A stretch of 9,276 bases of DNA, taken from NCBI GenBank assembly GCA_011523485.1, contig WTGR01000373.1:1-9276 (forward strand). The letters run 5' to 3'. The stretch is from Acidobacteriota bacterium (lineage in GTDB: Bacteria; Acidobacteriota; Vicinamibacteria; Vicinamibacterales; UBA8438). A program made the translations under genes and the position numbers. The notes beneath the pieces were generated by a model that was given only the letters and a program-made list of their open reading frames with translations, made no database searches and was not told the origin of the DNA. Shown here piece by piece: positions 1 through 6,951 of this stretch. Position 1 is the first letter of the stretch. Each line of letters begins with the position of its first letter.

Positions 1-1154
1 AGCTCGGCCCCCTGGACATCTCGCTTCCCCGCACCGAATCGAAGGCGGGCCGCGGCCACCGCGGGTTCGTCGTGACGGGCGATCCGTACCTGCCTCTGGA
101 AGAGGCCGCGCGCCGCCGCGACTTCACCGTCAACGCCATCGCCTGGGATCCGTTGCGCAGGGAGCATCTCGATCCCCATGGCGGCCGCGAGGATCTGCGG
201 CGCAGGCGCCTGCGCATGGTCGACCCGGCCACCTTCGGCGACGACAGCCTGCGGGTGCTCCGCGCCGTCCAGCTCGCGGCGCGCCTGAAATTCGACGTGG
301 ACGAGCCGACCCGGGCCCTCTGTCGCACGATCGGGCTCGACGACCTGCCGGCCGAACGGGTGTGGGGCGAGATGGAGAAGCTGCTGCTCCGGGCCGAACA
401 GCCGTCGCGCGGTTTCACCCTGGCGCACGAAATCGGGGTGGTCGAGCGGCTCTTCCCGGAGCTCGCGGCGCTCGTCGGCTGCCCACAGGAGCCGGAGTGG
501 CACCCGGAGGGCGACGTCTGGACCCACACCTTGCTCGTGATCGACGAGGCCCGCGACCCGGGCATCGAGGGGCTGCCGTATCCGCAGCAGGTCGCGGTGA
601 TGCTCGGCGCCGTCTGCCACGACTTCGGCAAGCCTGCGACCACCGCGCACATCGACGGCCGAATCCGCTCGCTGAACCACGAGGAGATGGGGGTGCCGCC
701 GGCCACGGCATTCCTGGACCGGCTCAACGTCCACACGCTCGACGGCTACGACGTCCGGGGCCAGGTCCTGGGCCTGGTGGCGCACCACCTGAAGCCGGGG
801 ATGTGGCGGGCCGCCCCCAAGGTGGGCGACGGCGCGTTCCGGCGCCTGGCGCGCAAGGTCGACCTGGAGCTGCTGGCCCGGCTCGCGAAGGCCGACTGCC
901 GCGGACGTGCGGAGGAATTCGACTGCTCGGCGATGGACTGGTTCCTCGAACGGGCCCGATCGCTCGGGGTCGAGCACGAGCCGCCGCCGCCGATCCTGAT
1001 GGGCCGCCACGTGCTGGCCCTCGGCATGCCGCCCGGTCCGGGTGTCGGGTCCATCCTGAAGCAGGTCTACGAGCGGCAGCTCGACGGCGGGATCACGACG
1101 CTGGAAGAAGCGACGGCCGCTGCCAGGGCTTTGCTGGAGGCACGGCGCGGCTGA
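1..1154 (+). CDS. cca: CCA-adding tRNA nucleotidyltransferase with HD domain (5'-truncated)
   Basis: This enzyme adds or repairs the 3'-terminal CCA of tRNAs, using CTP and ATP without a nucleic-acid template, in the cytoplasm. The gene enters from the left edge. The frame is open from base 3, and residues before the first possible GTG (base 72) still match the family: LDISLPR carries the third carboxylate strand of the nucleotidyltransferase fold, followed by EAARRRDFTVNAIAWDP, the RRRD nucleotide-binding region. The N-terminal GGxVRD and DxD catalytic motifs lie outside the window. Counting from base 72, the head and neck region runs to about residue 130. An HD phosphohydrolase domain follows, with HPEGDVWTH (144-152) and CHDFGKP (182-188), as in E. 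coli-type Cca enzymes. The length is consistent with an approximately 400-450 aa protein. The gene ends at TGA 1152-1154 and converges on the cytochrome gene 79 bp away. A poly(A) polymerase or an A-only enzyme of the same family is the main alternative; the HD domain favours Cca. Confidence 0.92.
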   Translation, partial: LGPLDISLPRTESKAGRGHRGFVVTGDPYLPLEEAARRRDFTVNAIAWDPLRREHLDPHGGREDLRRRRLRMVDPATFGDDSLRVLRAVQLAARLKFDVDEPTRALCRTIGLDDLPAERVWGEMEKLLLRAEQPSRGFTLAHEIGVVERLFPELAALVGCPQEPEWHPEGDVWTHTLLVIDEARDPGIEGLPYPQQVAVMLGAVCHDFGKPATTAHIDGRIRSLNHEEMGVPPATAFLDRLNVHTLDGYDVRGQVLGLVAHHLKPGMWRAAPKVGDGAFRRLARKVDLELLARLAKADCRGRAEEFDCSAMDWFLERARSLGVEHEPPPPILMGRHVLALGMPPGPGVGSILKQVYERQLDGGITTLEEATAAARALLEARRG

Positions 1155-1171
1155 CGCTGCCGCGCGCAACC

Positions 1172-1198
1172 GGTCGGTCGAAGTCGAGTCTCCCGACC
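1172..1198. terminator. Weak hairpin between convergent genes, possible terminator
   Basis: The 79-bp gap between the cca stop and the cytochrome stop contains a 6-bp inverted repeat: GGTCGG at 1172-1177 and CCGACC at 1193-1198, with a 15-nt loop. There is no T-run on either side, so it does not look like a classical intrinsic terminator. Its place between two converging genes is the only positive argument. Confidence 0.2.
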
Positions 1199-1233
1199 TC
1201 CGCGCCGGTGATCCAGTCGGCGGCGACGCCCGG

Positions 1234-3597
1234 CTACGGCTCCGTGCGCAGCCGGCGGAGCTGGATCTCGTTGGCCATCCGTTGCGCGGCAGGCGAGCCG
1301 GGATCGACCGCGATCAGTTGCCGGGCGTAGTCCTGCGCCCGCTCCAGCTCCCCCTGCCGCAGGAGGATCCGGGCCAGCCCGAGCAGCACGTCGGCATCCC
1401 GGGAGTCGCGCCGGCTCGCCTCCAGAAACGCCGTTTCCGCCGCGGCGAGGCGTCCCAGGGTCTCGAGCGCCAGCCCGTGGTTGTAGGCGACGCGCACCCG
1501 GTCCGGGATCAGCGCGGCCGCGCGGCCGAGACTGTCCGCCGCCTCGTCGAGACGCCCCTCCTCGGCCAACAGCAGGCCCAGCGAGTAGTGCAACTCCCCG
1601 TCCTCCGGCACCCGGTCGATGCCGGCGCGCAGGACCGTCTCGGCCGCGCCGTTGCGTCCCTGGCGGTTGAGCAGCGTGGCGAGGTTGAAACGCGCCGGCA
1701 GGAAGAAGGGGTCGAGCCCGAGCGCCGTCCGATAGGCGGCCTCGGCATCTTCCAGGCGATCCTCGGCGGCGGCCAGGACGCCGAGGTTCAGGTGCGCGGC
1801 GGGTTGATCCGCCGCGGCCATCTGGGCGTCCACCAGCTCGGACCGGGCCGCCTCGAACGCGGCTCGCTGCGCTTGTGCGAGGATCGAGAACGGCACGCCG
1901 GCGAGCCCGCGGGCCGCCTCCACGCGCACCGCCCGGATCGGGTCGTCGAGCAGAGGTCCGAGCACCGCGACCCGGCGCGGAGGCGGCAGCCGGTCGAGCC
2001 CGCCCGCCGCGGACGCGCGGACCAGCGGGTCGGGGTCGGCCGTCGACGCCTCGATGACCGGCAGCGCCTCGGGACCGTAGCGGCGCAGCGACTCGACCGC
2101 GGTCGCACGCACGATGGCGGGCAGGGACTCGTCGGCCGCCACCGCCGCCAGCGGCGCCTCCGCCTCCCGATCTCCGGCGCGGGCCGCCGCGAACGCCTCG
2201 CCGAAGTGCGGCGCCGACGGCCTCCCCCACCATTCGTCGGCCCGGTCCGCCGCCCAGCCGGCCGGCCGGTCGGCGTGACACTGCGCACAGGCGTTCGGCG
2301 TACCGAGTGCCGCCGACAGGTCCGGACGCGGGATGCGGAAGCCGTGGTCGCGGCGCGGGTCGACCCGCATGTAGGTCCGCGCCGGCATGTGGCAGCTCAC
2401 GCAACGCGCACCGGCCGAGGCCGGCGGGTGGAAGTGGTGGTCCGGCGTATCGTAGCGCCCGGGCGAGAGCATCGGGAACCGCTCCACCGGCGTCGCCCGG
2501 TGGCACTGCAGACAGACCGCGTCGCCCTGCGCGCGCAGAACGAGCCGGTGCGGGTCGTGGCAGTCCGAACAGCGGACGCCCGCCGCGTGCATGCGGCTCT
2601 GGACGAACGATCCCCAGACGTAGACCTCGTCCTGGATCTGCCCGTCCGCGTGGTACAGGCCCTCGTCGAGCCGTGCGGGCAGGAAATCGTCGAGGAACGG
2701 ACGCCCGGCGCGATCCGTCTGTGTGAGGCGCTGGCGCCGGGAGTGGCAGCCGGCGCAGGCGCGGAGCTCGGCGTTCGCACCGGCGCCGAGGTCGCCAACG
2801 AGGCCGAGAGCGGCCGGGCGCGGAGCGCCGTCGGACATGGTGGATCCCGGCGCACCGGACGGCGGCAGCCTAGCAATCGCCTCCGGGACGGCGCGGGCCA
2901 GTTCGACGTGCGCCCCACCGGGACCGTGGCACGCCTGACAGCCGACGTCGATGGCCGCCCAGGTAGTGCGGCACGTATCGCTGTCCGCGTCGTAGTTCGG
3001 GCGCAGATGGGTCGAGTGGCACTCGGCGCACATCATGTTCCAGCGCTGGTAGCGGCCGGTCCAGTGCAGGGGGTCGTCCGGTGGGATCTCCCGGTCCGGA
3101 TAGAGGTGGAACCACGCGCCGCGCGCCGTGTCCCAGGCGATCGTCAGGCTCTGGAGGCGTCCGCCGGGGAACGGCGCCAGGTACTGCTGCAGCGGCTCGA
3201 CGCCGAAGGTGTAGGCCAGCTCGAAGTCCGCGAGTCGCCCGTCGGGCCCCTGTGTGTTGACGAAGAACCGGCCGTCGCGCTCGAAGAAACGGGAGGTCAC
3301 TCCGAAGTGGGTGAACGTGGCGTCGTCGAAGTCGCCCAGCACGGTCTCCGCGGTAGCCTCCTGCATGGCGAGGTCGTGGTGCGAGCCGGACCACGCCTCG
3401 TGCTCCCGCGCGTGGCAGTCGGCGCAGGCCGCATCGTCGACGTAGGCGATGCCCCCGTCGCCGGCGCCGGGCTCCAGGCGCGGCGGCGCAGCGTCGCTTC
3501 CGGGCCCGATTGCGCACGTGGCGACAACCGCGGCGCACGCGGCGACAACCGCCATCGACGCGACACGGACGGTGGGCACGGAGCGAACGTCGGCCAT
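1234..3597 (-). CDS. Exported octaheme c-type cytochrome with HEAT-like and TPR repeats
   Basis: This 787-aa protein should bind eight covalent c-type hemes outside the cytoplasm and probably carries electrons; its redox partner is unknown. Eight CxxCH motifs start at C58, C190, C220, C281, C343, C362, C399 and C437. The N-terminus (1-37) is basic, then hydrophobic, ending near SDAAP, which fits a signal peptide. Residues 63-189 between hemes 1 and 2 form a heme-free, likely beta-rich insert (YTFGVEPLQQYLAPFPGG, then LHWTGRYQRWNMMCAECH). I recognise this as a widespread but uncharacterised multiheme-cytochrome/TPR family. About 480-575 is HEAT-like (VRATAVESLRRYG, VRVEAARGLAG). About 600-770 holds five TPRs at an exact 34-residue step. 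The ATG at 3597 has GGGAG four bases upstream; an internal ATG (M15) is a weaker start because it drops R5 and R11. The gene is divergent from the TPR glycosyltransferase. Maturation would need a cytochrome c assembly system, not seen here. A reductase role cannot be shown: there is no CxxCK. Confidence 0.88.
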   Translation of the reverse strand: MADVRSVPTVRVASMAVVAACAAVVATCAIGPGSDAAPPRLEPGAGDGGIAYVDDAACADCHAREHEAWSGSHHDLAMQEATAETVLGDFDDATFTHFGVTSRFFERDGRFFVNTQGPDGRLADFELAYTFGVEPLQQYLAPFPGGRLQSLTIAWDTARGAWFHLYPDREIPPDDPLHWTGRYQRWNMMCAECHSTHLRPNYDADSDTCRTTWAAIDVGCQACHGPGGAHVELARAVPEAIARLPPSGAPGSTMSDGAPRPAALGLVGDLGAGANAELRACAGCHSRRQRLTQTDRAGRPFLDDFLPARLDEGLYHADGQIQDEVYVWGSFVQSRMHAAGVRCSDCHDPHRLVLRAQGDAVCLQCHRATPVERFPMLSPGRYDTPDHHFHPPASAGARCVSCHMPARTYMRVDPRRDHGFRIPRPDLSAALGTPNACAQCHADRPAGWAADRADEWWGRPSAPHFGEAFAAARAGDREAEAPLAAVAADESLPAIVRATAVESLRRYGPEALPVIEASTADPDPLVRASAAGGLDRLPPPRRVAVLGPLLDDPIRAVRVEAARGLAGVPFSILAQAQRAAFEAARSELVDAQMAAADQPAAHLNLGVLAAAEDRLEDAEAAYRTALGLDPFFLPARFNLATLLNRQGRNGAAETVLRAGIDRVPEDGELHYSLGLLLAEEGRLDEAADSLGRAAALIPDRVRVAYNHGLALETLGRLAAAETAFLEASRRDSRDADVLLGLARILLRQGELERAQDYARQLIAVDPGSPAAQRMANEIQLRRLRTEP

Positions 3598-3705
3598 GAT
3601 GCTCCCGACGAGTCTGCCACAAGACCGGCCGCGGGAGCTCGACGCCCCAGCGGCGCGCACAGAGGCAACGGCCGCTGTCGCTATAGTTACGGGAGCAGGG
3701 GAACG
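3598..3705. promoter_or_regulatory. Divergent promoter region between cytochrome and glycosyltransferase genes
   Basis: These 108 bp hold the start signals of both flanking genes. On the plus strand TATAGT (3682-3687) differs from the -10 consensus at one position and is followed by a purine-rich stretch with GGGAG (3691-3695) and AGGGGA (3697-3702) just before the glycosyltransferase ATG at 3706. If used, it would give a leader of only about a dozen bases. I find no convincing -35 at the right spacing. On the minus strand GGGAG (3606-3602) is the cytochrome ribosome binding site, but no good -10 is visible, so the cytochrome promoter is unassigned. The CTATAG palindrome is the only AT-rich spot in the gap. 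Confidence 0.4.
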
Positions 3706-5664
3706 ATGGGACGACGTACCACCCAGCGGCGCCGGGCGCGCCACGAGCGCGGCGGCCGTAGTGCCGCCGGGCGCGCCCGGCCGCCCGCTGCTCGCCCAAC
3801 CGTCGGAGCACCGGCGCTGGCCGCGATCTTCGCGACGGCCCTGCTCGTACGCCTCGTCCACGTCTGGCAGCTCGGCGCCTCCCCCTTCGGCGACCTCCTG
3901 CTCGGCGACTCGGCGGGCTACGATCGCTGGGCGCGGGAGCTCGCGGCCGGCGACTGGCTCGGCTCCGAGGTCTTCTATCAGGCGCCGCTCTATCCCTATC
4001 TCCTCGGTGTGGTGCATGCCGCGCTCGGATCGGACGTCACCGTCGTGCGCGTCTGCCAGGCGGCGCTGGGCTCGGCCTCGGCCGTCCTGCTCGCGGCGGC
4101 CGGGGGACGCTTCCTCTCGCCGCGGGTGGGCATCGTCGCCGGGGCGGCGCTGGCCCTCTATGCGCCGGCGATCTTCGTCGACGCGACCCTGCAGAAGTCG
4201 GTGGTCGACGTCTTCCTGCTGACGGGACTCCTCTGGATGCTGAGCCGAACCCTGGACGGCGCACCACCCGCCCGTCGCTGGGTCGGCGTCGGCGCCATCC
4301 TCGGTGCGCTGTGCCTGACCCGCGAGAACGCGCTGATCCTGGTGGCGGCCCTGGGCGCCTGGCTCTGGCTGGGACGGGGCGAGCGGCGCGACTGGCTGCG
4401 GCAGGCCGCGCTCATGGCCGCCGGGGTCGCCATCGTGCTGGTTCCGGTCGCCTTGCGCAACGGCGCCGTCGGCGGGGAATGGCACCTGACGACGTCGCAG
4501 TTCGGACCGAACTTCTACATCGGCAACAGTGCGGACGCGGACGGCGCCTATCGTCCGCTGCGGTACGGCCGGGGCGATGCGGCGTTCGAGCGCGACGACG
4601 CGACCGCCCTGGCCGAGGCGGCGGTTGGACGCGATCTCACACCGGCCGGCGTGTCGCGCTACTGGGTCGGCCAAGCGTTCGACGACATCGCGGCGGCGCC
4701 GGGACGCTGGCTGCTGCTGCTGGTCCGCAAGACGGCGCTCACGTTCAATGCGGTCGAGGTGATCGACACCGAGAGCCAGTACGCCCACGCGGAGCACTCC
4801 CTGCCGCTGGCCGCGACCGGCTGGCTCACCCACTTCGGGCTGCTCGTGCCGCTCGCCGTAGTCGGCATCGCGGCCACCTGGCCGCACCGCCGGCGGCTTC
4901 TCCCGCTGTACCTGATGCTCGGGCTGTACGCGGCGAGCGTGATCGCGTTCTACGTCTTCGCCCGCTACCGCTATCCCCTGGCGCCGCTTCTCGTGCTGTT
5001 CGCAGCGGCCGGCGGAGAGCATCTGGTGCGCGTCGCACGGCGCACCGCCACCGTCGCGCACGCGCCCCTCGTCGCGGGGATCGTCCTCGCCTGCATCGTC
5101 GGCGCCAACTGGCCGCTGCTGTCGAAGGACCACATGCGCGCCGCGTCCTACAACAACCTGGCCACCGCGTATCGCGAGCGGGGAGATCTGGAGCGGGCCA
5201 TCGGGCTCTACGAGACCGCCCTCACCCTGGACGCCGACTACGCCCAGGCGCACAGCAACATCGGGAGCGCTCTGGCTGCCACCGGCGAGAACGACCGCGC
5301 CATCGAGCACTATCGGCAGGCGATCGCCGCCGACCCCGCCACCGGCGACCTGCGCTACAACTTCGGAAACGCGCTGCTCGCCGCGAACCTGTACGCGGAG
5401 GCGGCCGAGCAGTTCCGTTTCGCGGTCGACGCGTGGCCGGAGGACGCCGAGGCGTACAACAACCTCGGGATAGCCCTTGCCTCGGGAGCTCGCATGGCGG
5501 AAGCGGCGGAGGCCTTCCGGGAGGCGGTTCGACTCGATCCGACGGGGGTGCGCGCACACCGCAACCTGGGGATCGCGCTCGAGGAGCTGGGCGATGCCGA
5601 CGGGGCTCGACGCCACTACGCCGAGGCCGAACGGCTCGAGACGGCGGCGCCTCCCGCACCGTGA
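3706..5664 (+). CDS. Membrane GT-C glycosyltransferase (GT39/ArnT-like) with C-terminal TPR domain
   Basis: This 652-aa integral membrane protein probably transfers a sugar from a polyprenyl-phosphate donor to a protein or glycan on the periplasmic face; donor and acceptor are unknown. A basic cytoplasmic tail (1-34) precedes about a dozen hydrophobic segments: the first at 36-54, more between 92 and 250, and four at about 372-392, 397-418, 420-436 and 452-470. The first extracytoplasmic loop has LLGDSAGYDRWA, where D68 is the expected GT-C catalytic aspartate. A large loop at 251-365 and FARYRYPLAPLL (418-429) match PMT/ArnT-like enzymes. Five TPRs follow at about 480-648 in exact 34-residue register. 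The positive-inside rule (PHRRR at 393-397, RVARR at 442-446) puts the TPRs in the periplasm. ATG 3706 is preceded by AGGGGA and lies just before the basic tail. The open frame extends far upstream, but only as antisense to the cytochrome gene. PMT versus lipid A transferase versus oligosaccharide-type function cannot be decided. Confidence 0.85.
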   Translation: MGRRTTQRRRARHERGGRSAAGRARPPAARPTVGAPALAAIFATALLVRLVHVWQLGASPFGDLLLGDSAGYDRWARELAAGDWLGSEVFYQAPLYPYLLGVVHAALGSDVTVVRVCQAALGSASAVLLAAAGGRFLSPRVGIVAGAALALYAPAIFVDATLQKSVVDVFLLTGLLWMLSRTLDGAPPARRWVGVGAILGALCLTRENALILVAALGAWLWLGRGERRDWLRQAALMAAGVAIVLVPVALRNGAVGGEWHLTTSQFGPNFYIGNSADADGAYRPLRYGRGDAAFERDDATALAEAAVGRDLTPAGVSRYWVGQAFDDIAAAPGRWLLLLVRKTALTFNAVEVIDTESQYAHAEHSLPLAATGWLTHFGLLVPLAVVGIAATWPHRRRLLPLYLMLGLYAASVIAFYVFARYRYPLAPLLVLFAAAGGEHLVRVARRTATVAHAPLVAGIVLACIVGANWPLLSKDHMRAASYNNLATAYRERGDLERAIGLYETALTLDADYAQAHSNIGSALAATGENDRAIEHYRQAIAADPATGDLRYNFGNALLAANLYAEAAEQFRFAVDAWPEDAEAYNNLGIALASGARMAEAAEAFREAVRLDPTGVRAHRNLGIALEELGDADGARRHYAEAERLETAAPPAP

Positions 5665-5882
5665 CGGGACGTGCGCCGATCGGATGCCGCTACGCGAAGC
5701 GACCCGCGGCCGGCGCGGCACCCTGGCCCGCGGCTATTGTCCCTGGCCGTCGGTCAACGCAACCGCGGTCAGGTCCTGGCTGTCACACGGGAAACGAGGC
5801 GCCCGCGCGGCAAGGCGCGACGAGGGAACACATCGGGCGGCTGACGGTCACCGGCCGGCCCGTTCCGAGGCGGTCCTCATCC
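5665..5882. other. Convergent intergenic region, no gene recognised
   Basis: These 218 bp lie between the stop of the glycosyltransferase and the stop of the VWA gene. Reading frames here are extensions or shadows of the neighbours. I see an 8-bp direct repeat CCCTGGCC (5721-5728 and 5741-5748), an 8-bp palindrome ACCGCGGT (5762-5769), and a 5-bp hairpin GCGCC/GGCGC (5799-5803 with 5814-5818). None has a T-run, so no intrinsic terminator can be claimed. No tRNA-like fold was found. Confidence 0.5.
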
Positions 5883-6872
5883 TCATCGAGCGTTGGAGAT
5901 TCGGGCCGCCCCACGCCCGGCGGACTCCGCCAGCTTGCCGTTCGCCGACACGATGTAACGGACCCCGAGCCGGAGGACGTCGACCTGAATCTGCCCGCGC
6001 GGAAGGTCGTCGGGGCGCTCGAAGCGGACCTCGTGCTGACTCGACAGCTCCCGGTTCCGCCGCACGATGCGACTCGCGATGTCGCCCAGCGGGTCATCGA
6101 GGCGCGACCCGAGAAAGACGGTCGCCTGGGACCCGCCGGTGAACTTCTCCAGGTCACGGCCGACCGCCTCGGCCACCGACACGCGCCGCTGCAGCGAGCC
6201 CGGCGCCGGCGGCAGCATCAACAGCGAATGCACGGTGACGCCGCGCCGCAGCAACTCCTGGGCGGTATCCAGGAACTTCTCGGTGCGATCCGCGCTCCGG
6301 TCGCGCCCGGACGACGCAACGATCACGATTACGGGCCGGTGCGGTCCCGTATCCTCGGCCATCCACTCGCTGGCCTCCGCCAGACCGTCGATGAGCCGCA
6401 TCGAGCGCCCTCCGACCTCCATCCGGCGCAGCCCGGCGTCGATCTCTTCCTGGCCGATCGCACCCTGCGCCCACCAGCGAGGCTGCGGCGACAGGGAGAG
6501 CAGCGACACCTCCTGGTTCGGCAGGCGGTCGAAGAAGCCGCGCAGTCCGTCGCGGACGCGATCGAACGCGCGCGCGGCGGTACGGCTGTTGTCCACCAGG
6601 ACCACGAGCTTGGTCGGCAGGTTCGCCGGCCGCACGTCGGTCACCGGCAGGACGACGCCGTCCTCCCGCACGATCACCTCCGGCACTCCGAGATCGGTGA
6701 CGATGGAGCCGGTGCCCCGCTCGAACGCCTGCACGTAGAGCCGCCGCGACTGGGCGTCCGCCGGTGTCGGAGGGAATCCCCAGAGGGCGAGCAGGACGGC
6801 CAGAACGGTGAAGCGACGGGCACGTGGAGCCGAACGCAACGAGGCGGCGCACGGCGGCATCATGAAAGCCAT
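5883..6872 (-). CDS. Secreted VWA-domain protein (VWFA-related acidobacterial type)
   Basis: This 329-aa exported protein has a von Willebrand factor A fold, expected to bind a ligand or partner protein through a metal ion; its partner is unknown. Residues 1-40 form a signal peptide: Arg-rich start, hydrophobic core FTVLAVLLALWGF, and a likely cleavage after A40 (PADA, then QSRR). Residues 45-80 are a short beta-rich lead-in with VIVREDGVVLPV, typical of the acidobacterial VWFA-related family (TIGR03436). The VWA domain runs from about 88 to 275. KLVVLVDNSRT supplies the MIDAS DxSxT (D94, S96, T98), and VIVIVASSGRD (181-191) is the central strand and following loop. The size fits the family, where members run about 300-350 aa. 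ATG 6872 is chosen because AGGA sits seven bases upstream. The gene lies 77 bp downstream of the HAD gene on the same strand, but a tandem repeat in that gap suggests its own control. The family assignment is from memory of its motifs. Confidence 0.82.
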   Translation of the reverse strand: MAFMMPPCAASLRSAPRARRFTVLAVLLALWGFPPTPADAQSRRLYVQAFERGTGSIVTDLGVPEVIVREDGVVLPVTDVRPANLPTKLVVLVDNSRTAARAFDRVRDGLRGFFDRLPNQEVSLLSLSPQPRWWAQGAIGQEEIDAGLRRMEVGGRSMRLIDGLAEASEWMAEDTGPHRPVIVIVASSGRDRSADRTEKFLDTAQELLRRGVTVHSLLMLPPAPGSLQRRVSVAEAVGRDLEKFTGGSQATVFLGSRLDDPLGDIASRIVRRNRELSSQHEVRFERPDDLPRGQIQVDVLRLGVRYIVSANGKLAESAGRGAARISNAR

Positions 6873-6913
6873 CGCCCCATCCTACTCCCATCACGGACCG
6901 TTGTCTCTCTCTC

Positions 6914-6951
6914 GTGCAACACGATGTCCCTTGTGCAACACCACGTCCCTC
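6914..6951. repeat. Two-copy 19-bp tandem repeat with GTGcaaCAC dyads upstream of the VWA gene
   Basis: Unit 1 (6914-6932) and unit 2 (6933-6951) match at 16 of 19 positions. Both begin with GTGCAACAC, itself a short dyad (GTG, three bases, CAC), so two dyads sit 19 bp apart. The array lies 42-79 bp upstream of the VWA start codon and overlaps the HAD stop codon (6952-6950). Position, dyad and spacing suit an operator for a dimeric regulator, but no regulator family is recognised. A CT-rich run (6903-6912) adjoins it on the VWA side. Confidence 0.55.

Noticed and set aside
1875..2057. Small plus-strand ORFs and similar short frames inside the cytochrome gene.
   Set aside because: Low-complexity Arg/Pro/Ala translations without ribosome binding sites, embedded in a supported gene on the other strand.
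1234..5721. Two giant, nearly coextensive open frames on opposite strands (plus 1282-5664, minus 1234-5721), each spanning both the cytochrome and the glycosyltransferase loci.
   Set aside because: The antisense codons are in exact register with the real ones, first base against third. With G or C at nearly all third positions, antisense codons rarely begin with T, so stops are rare by composition alone. Only the sense half of each frame has family motifs.
5665..5882. Small RNA gene or terminator in the convergent gap.
   Set aside because: Only 5-bp and shorter stems were found, with no T-run and no promoter-like AT-rich element.
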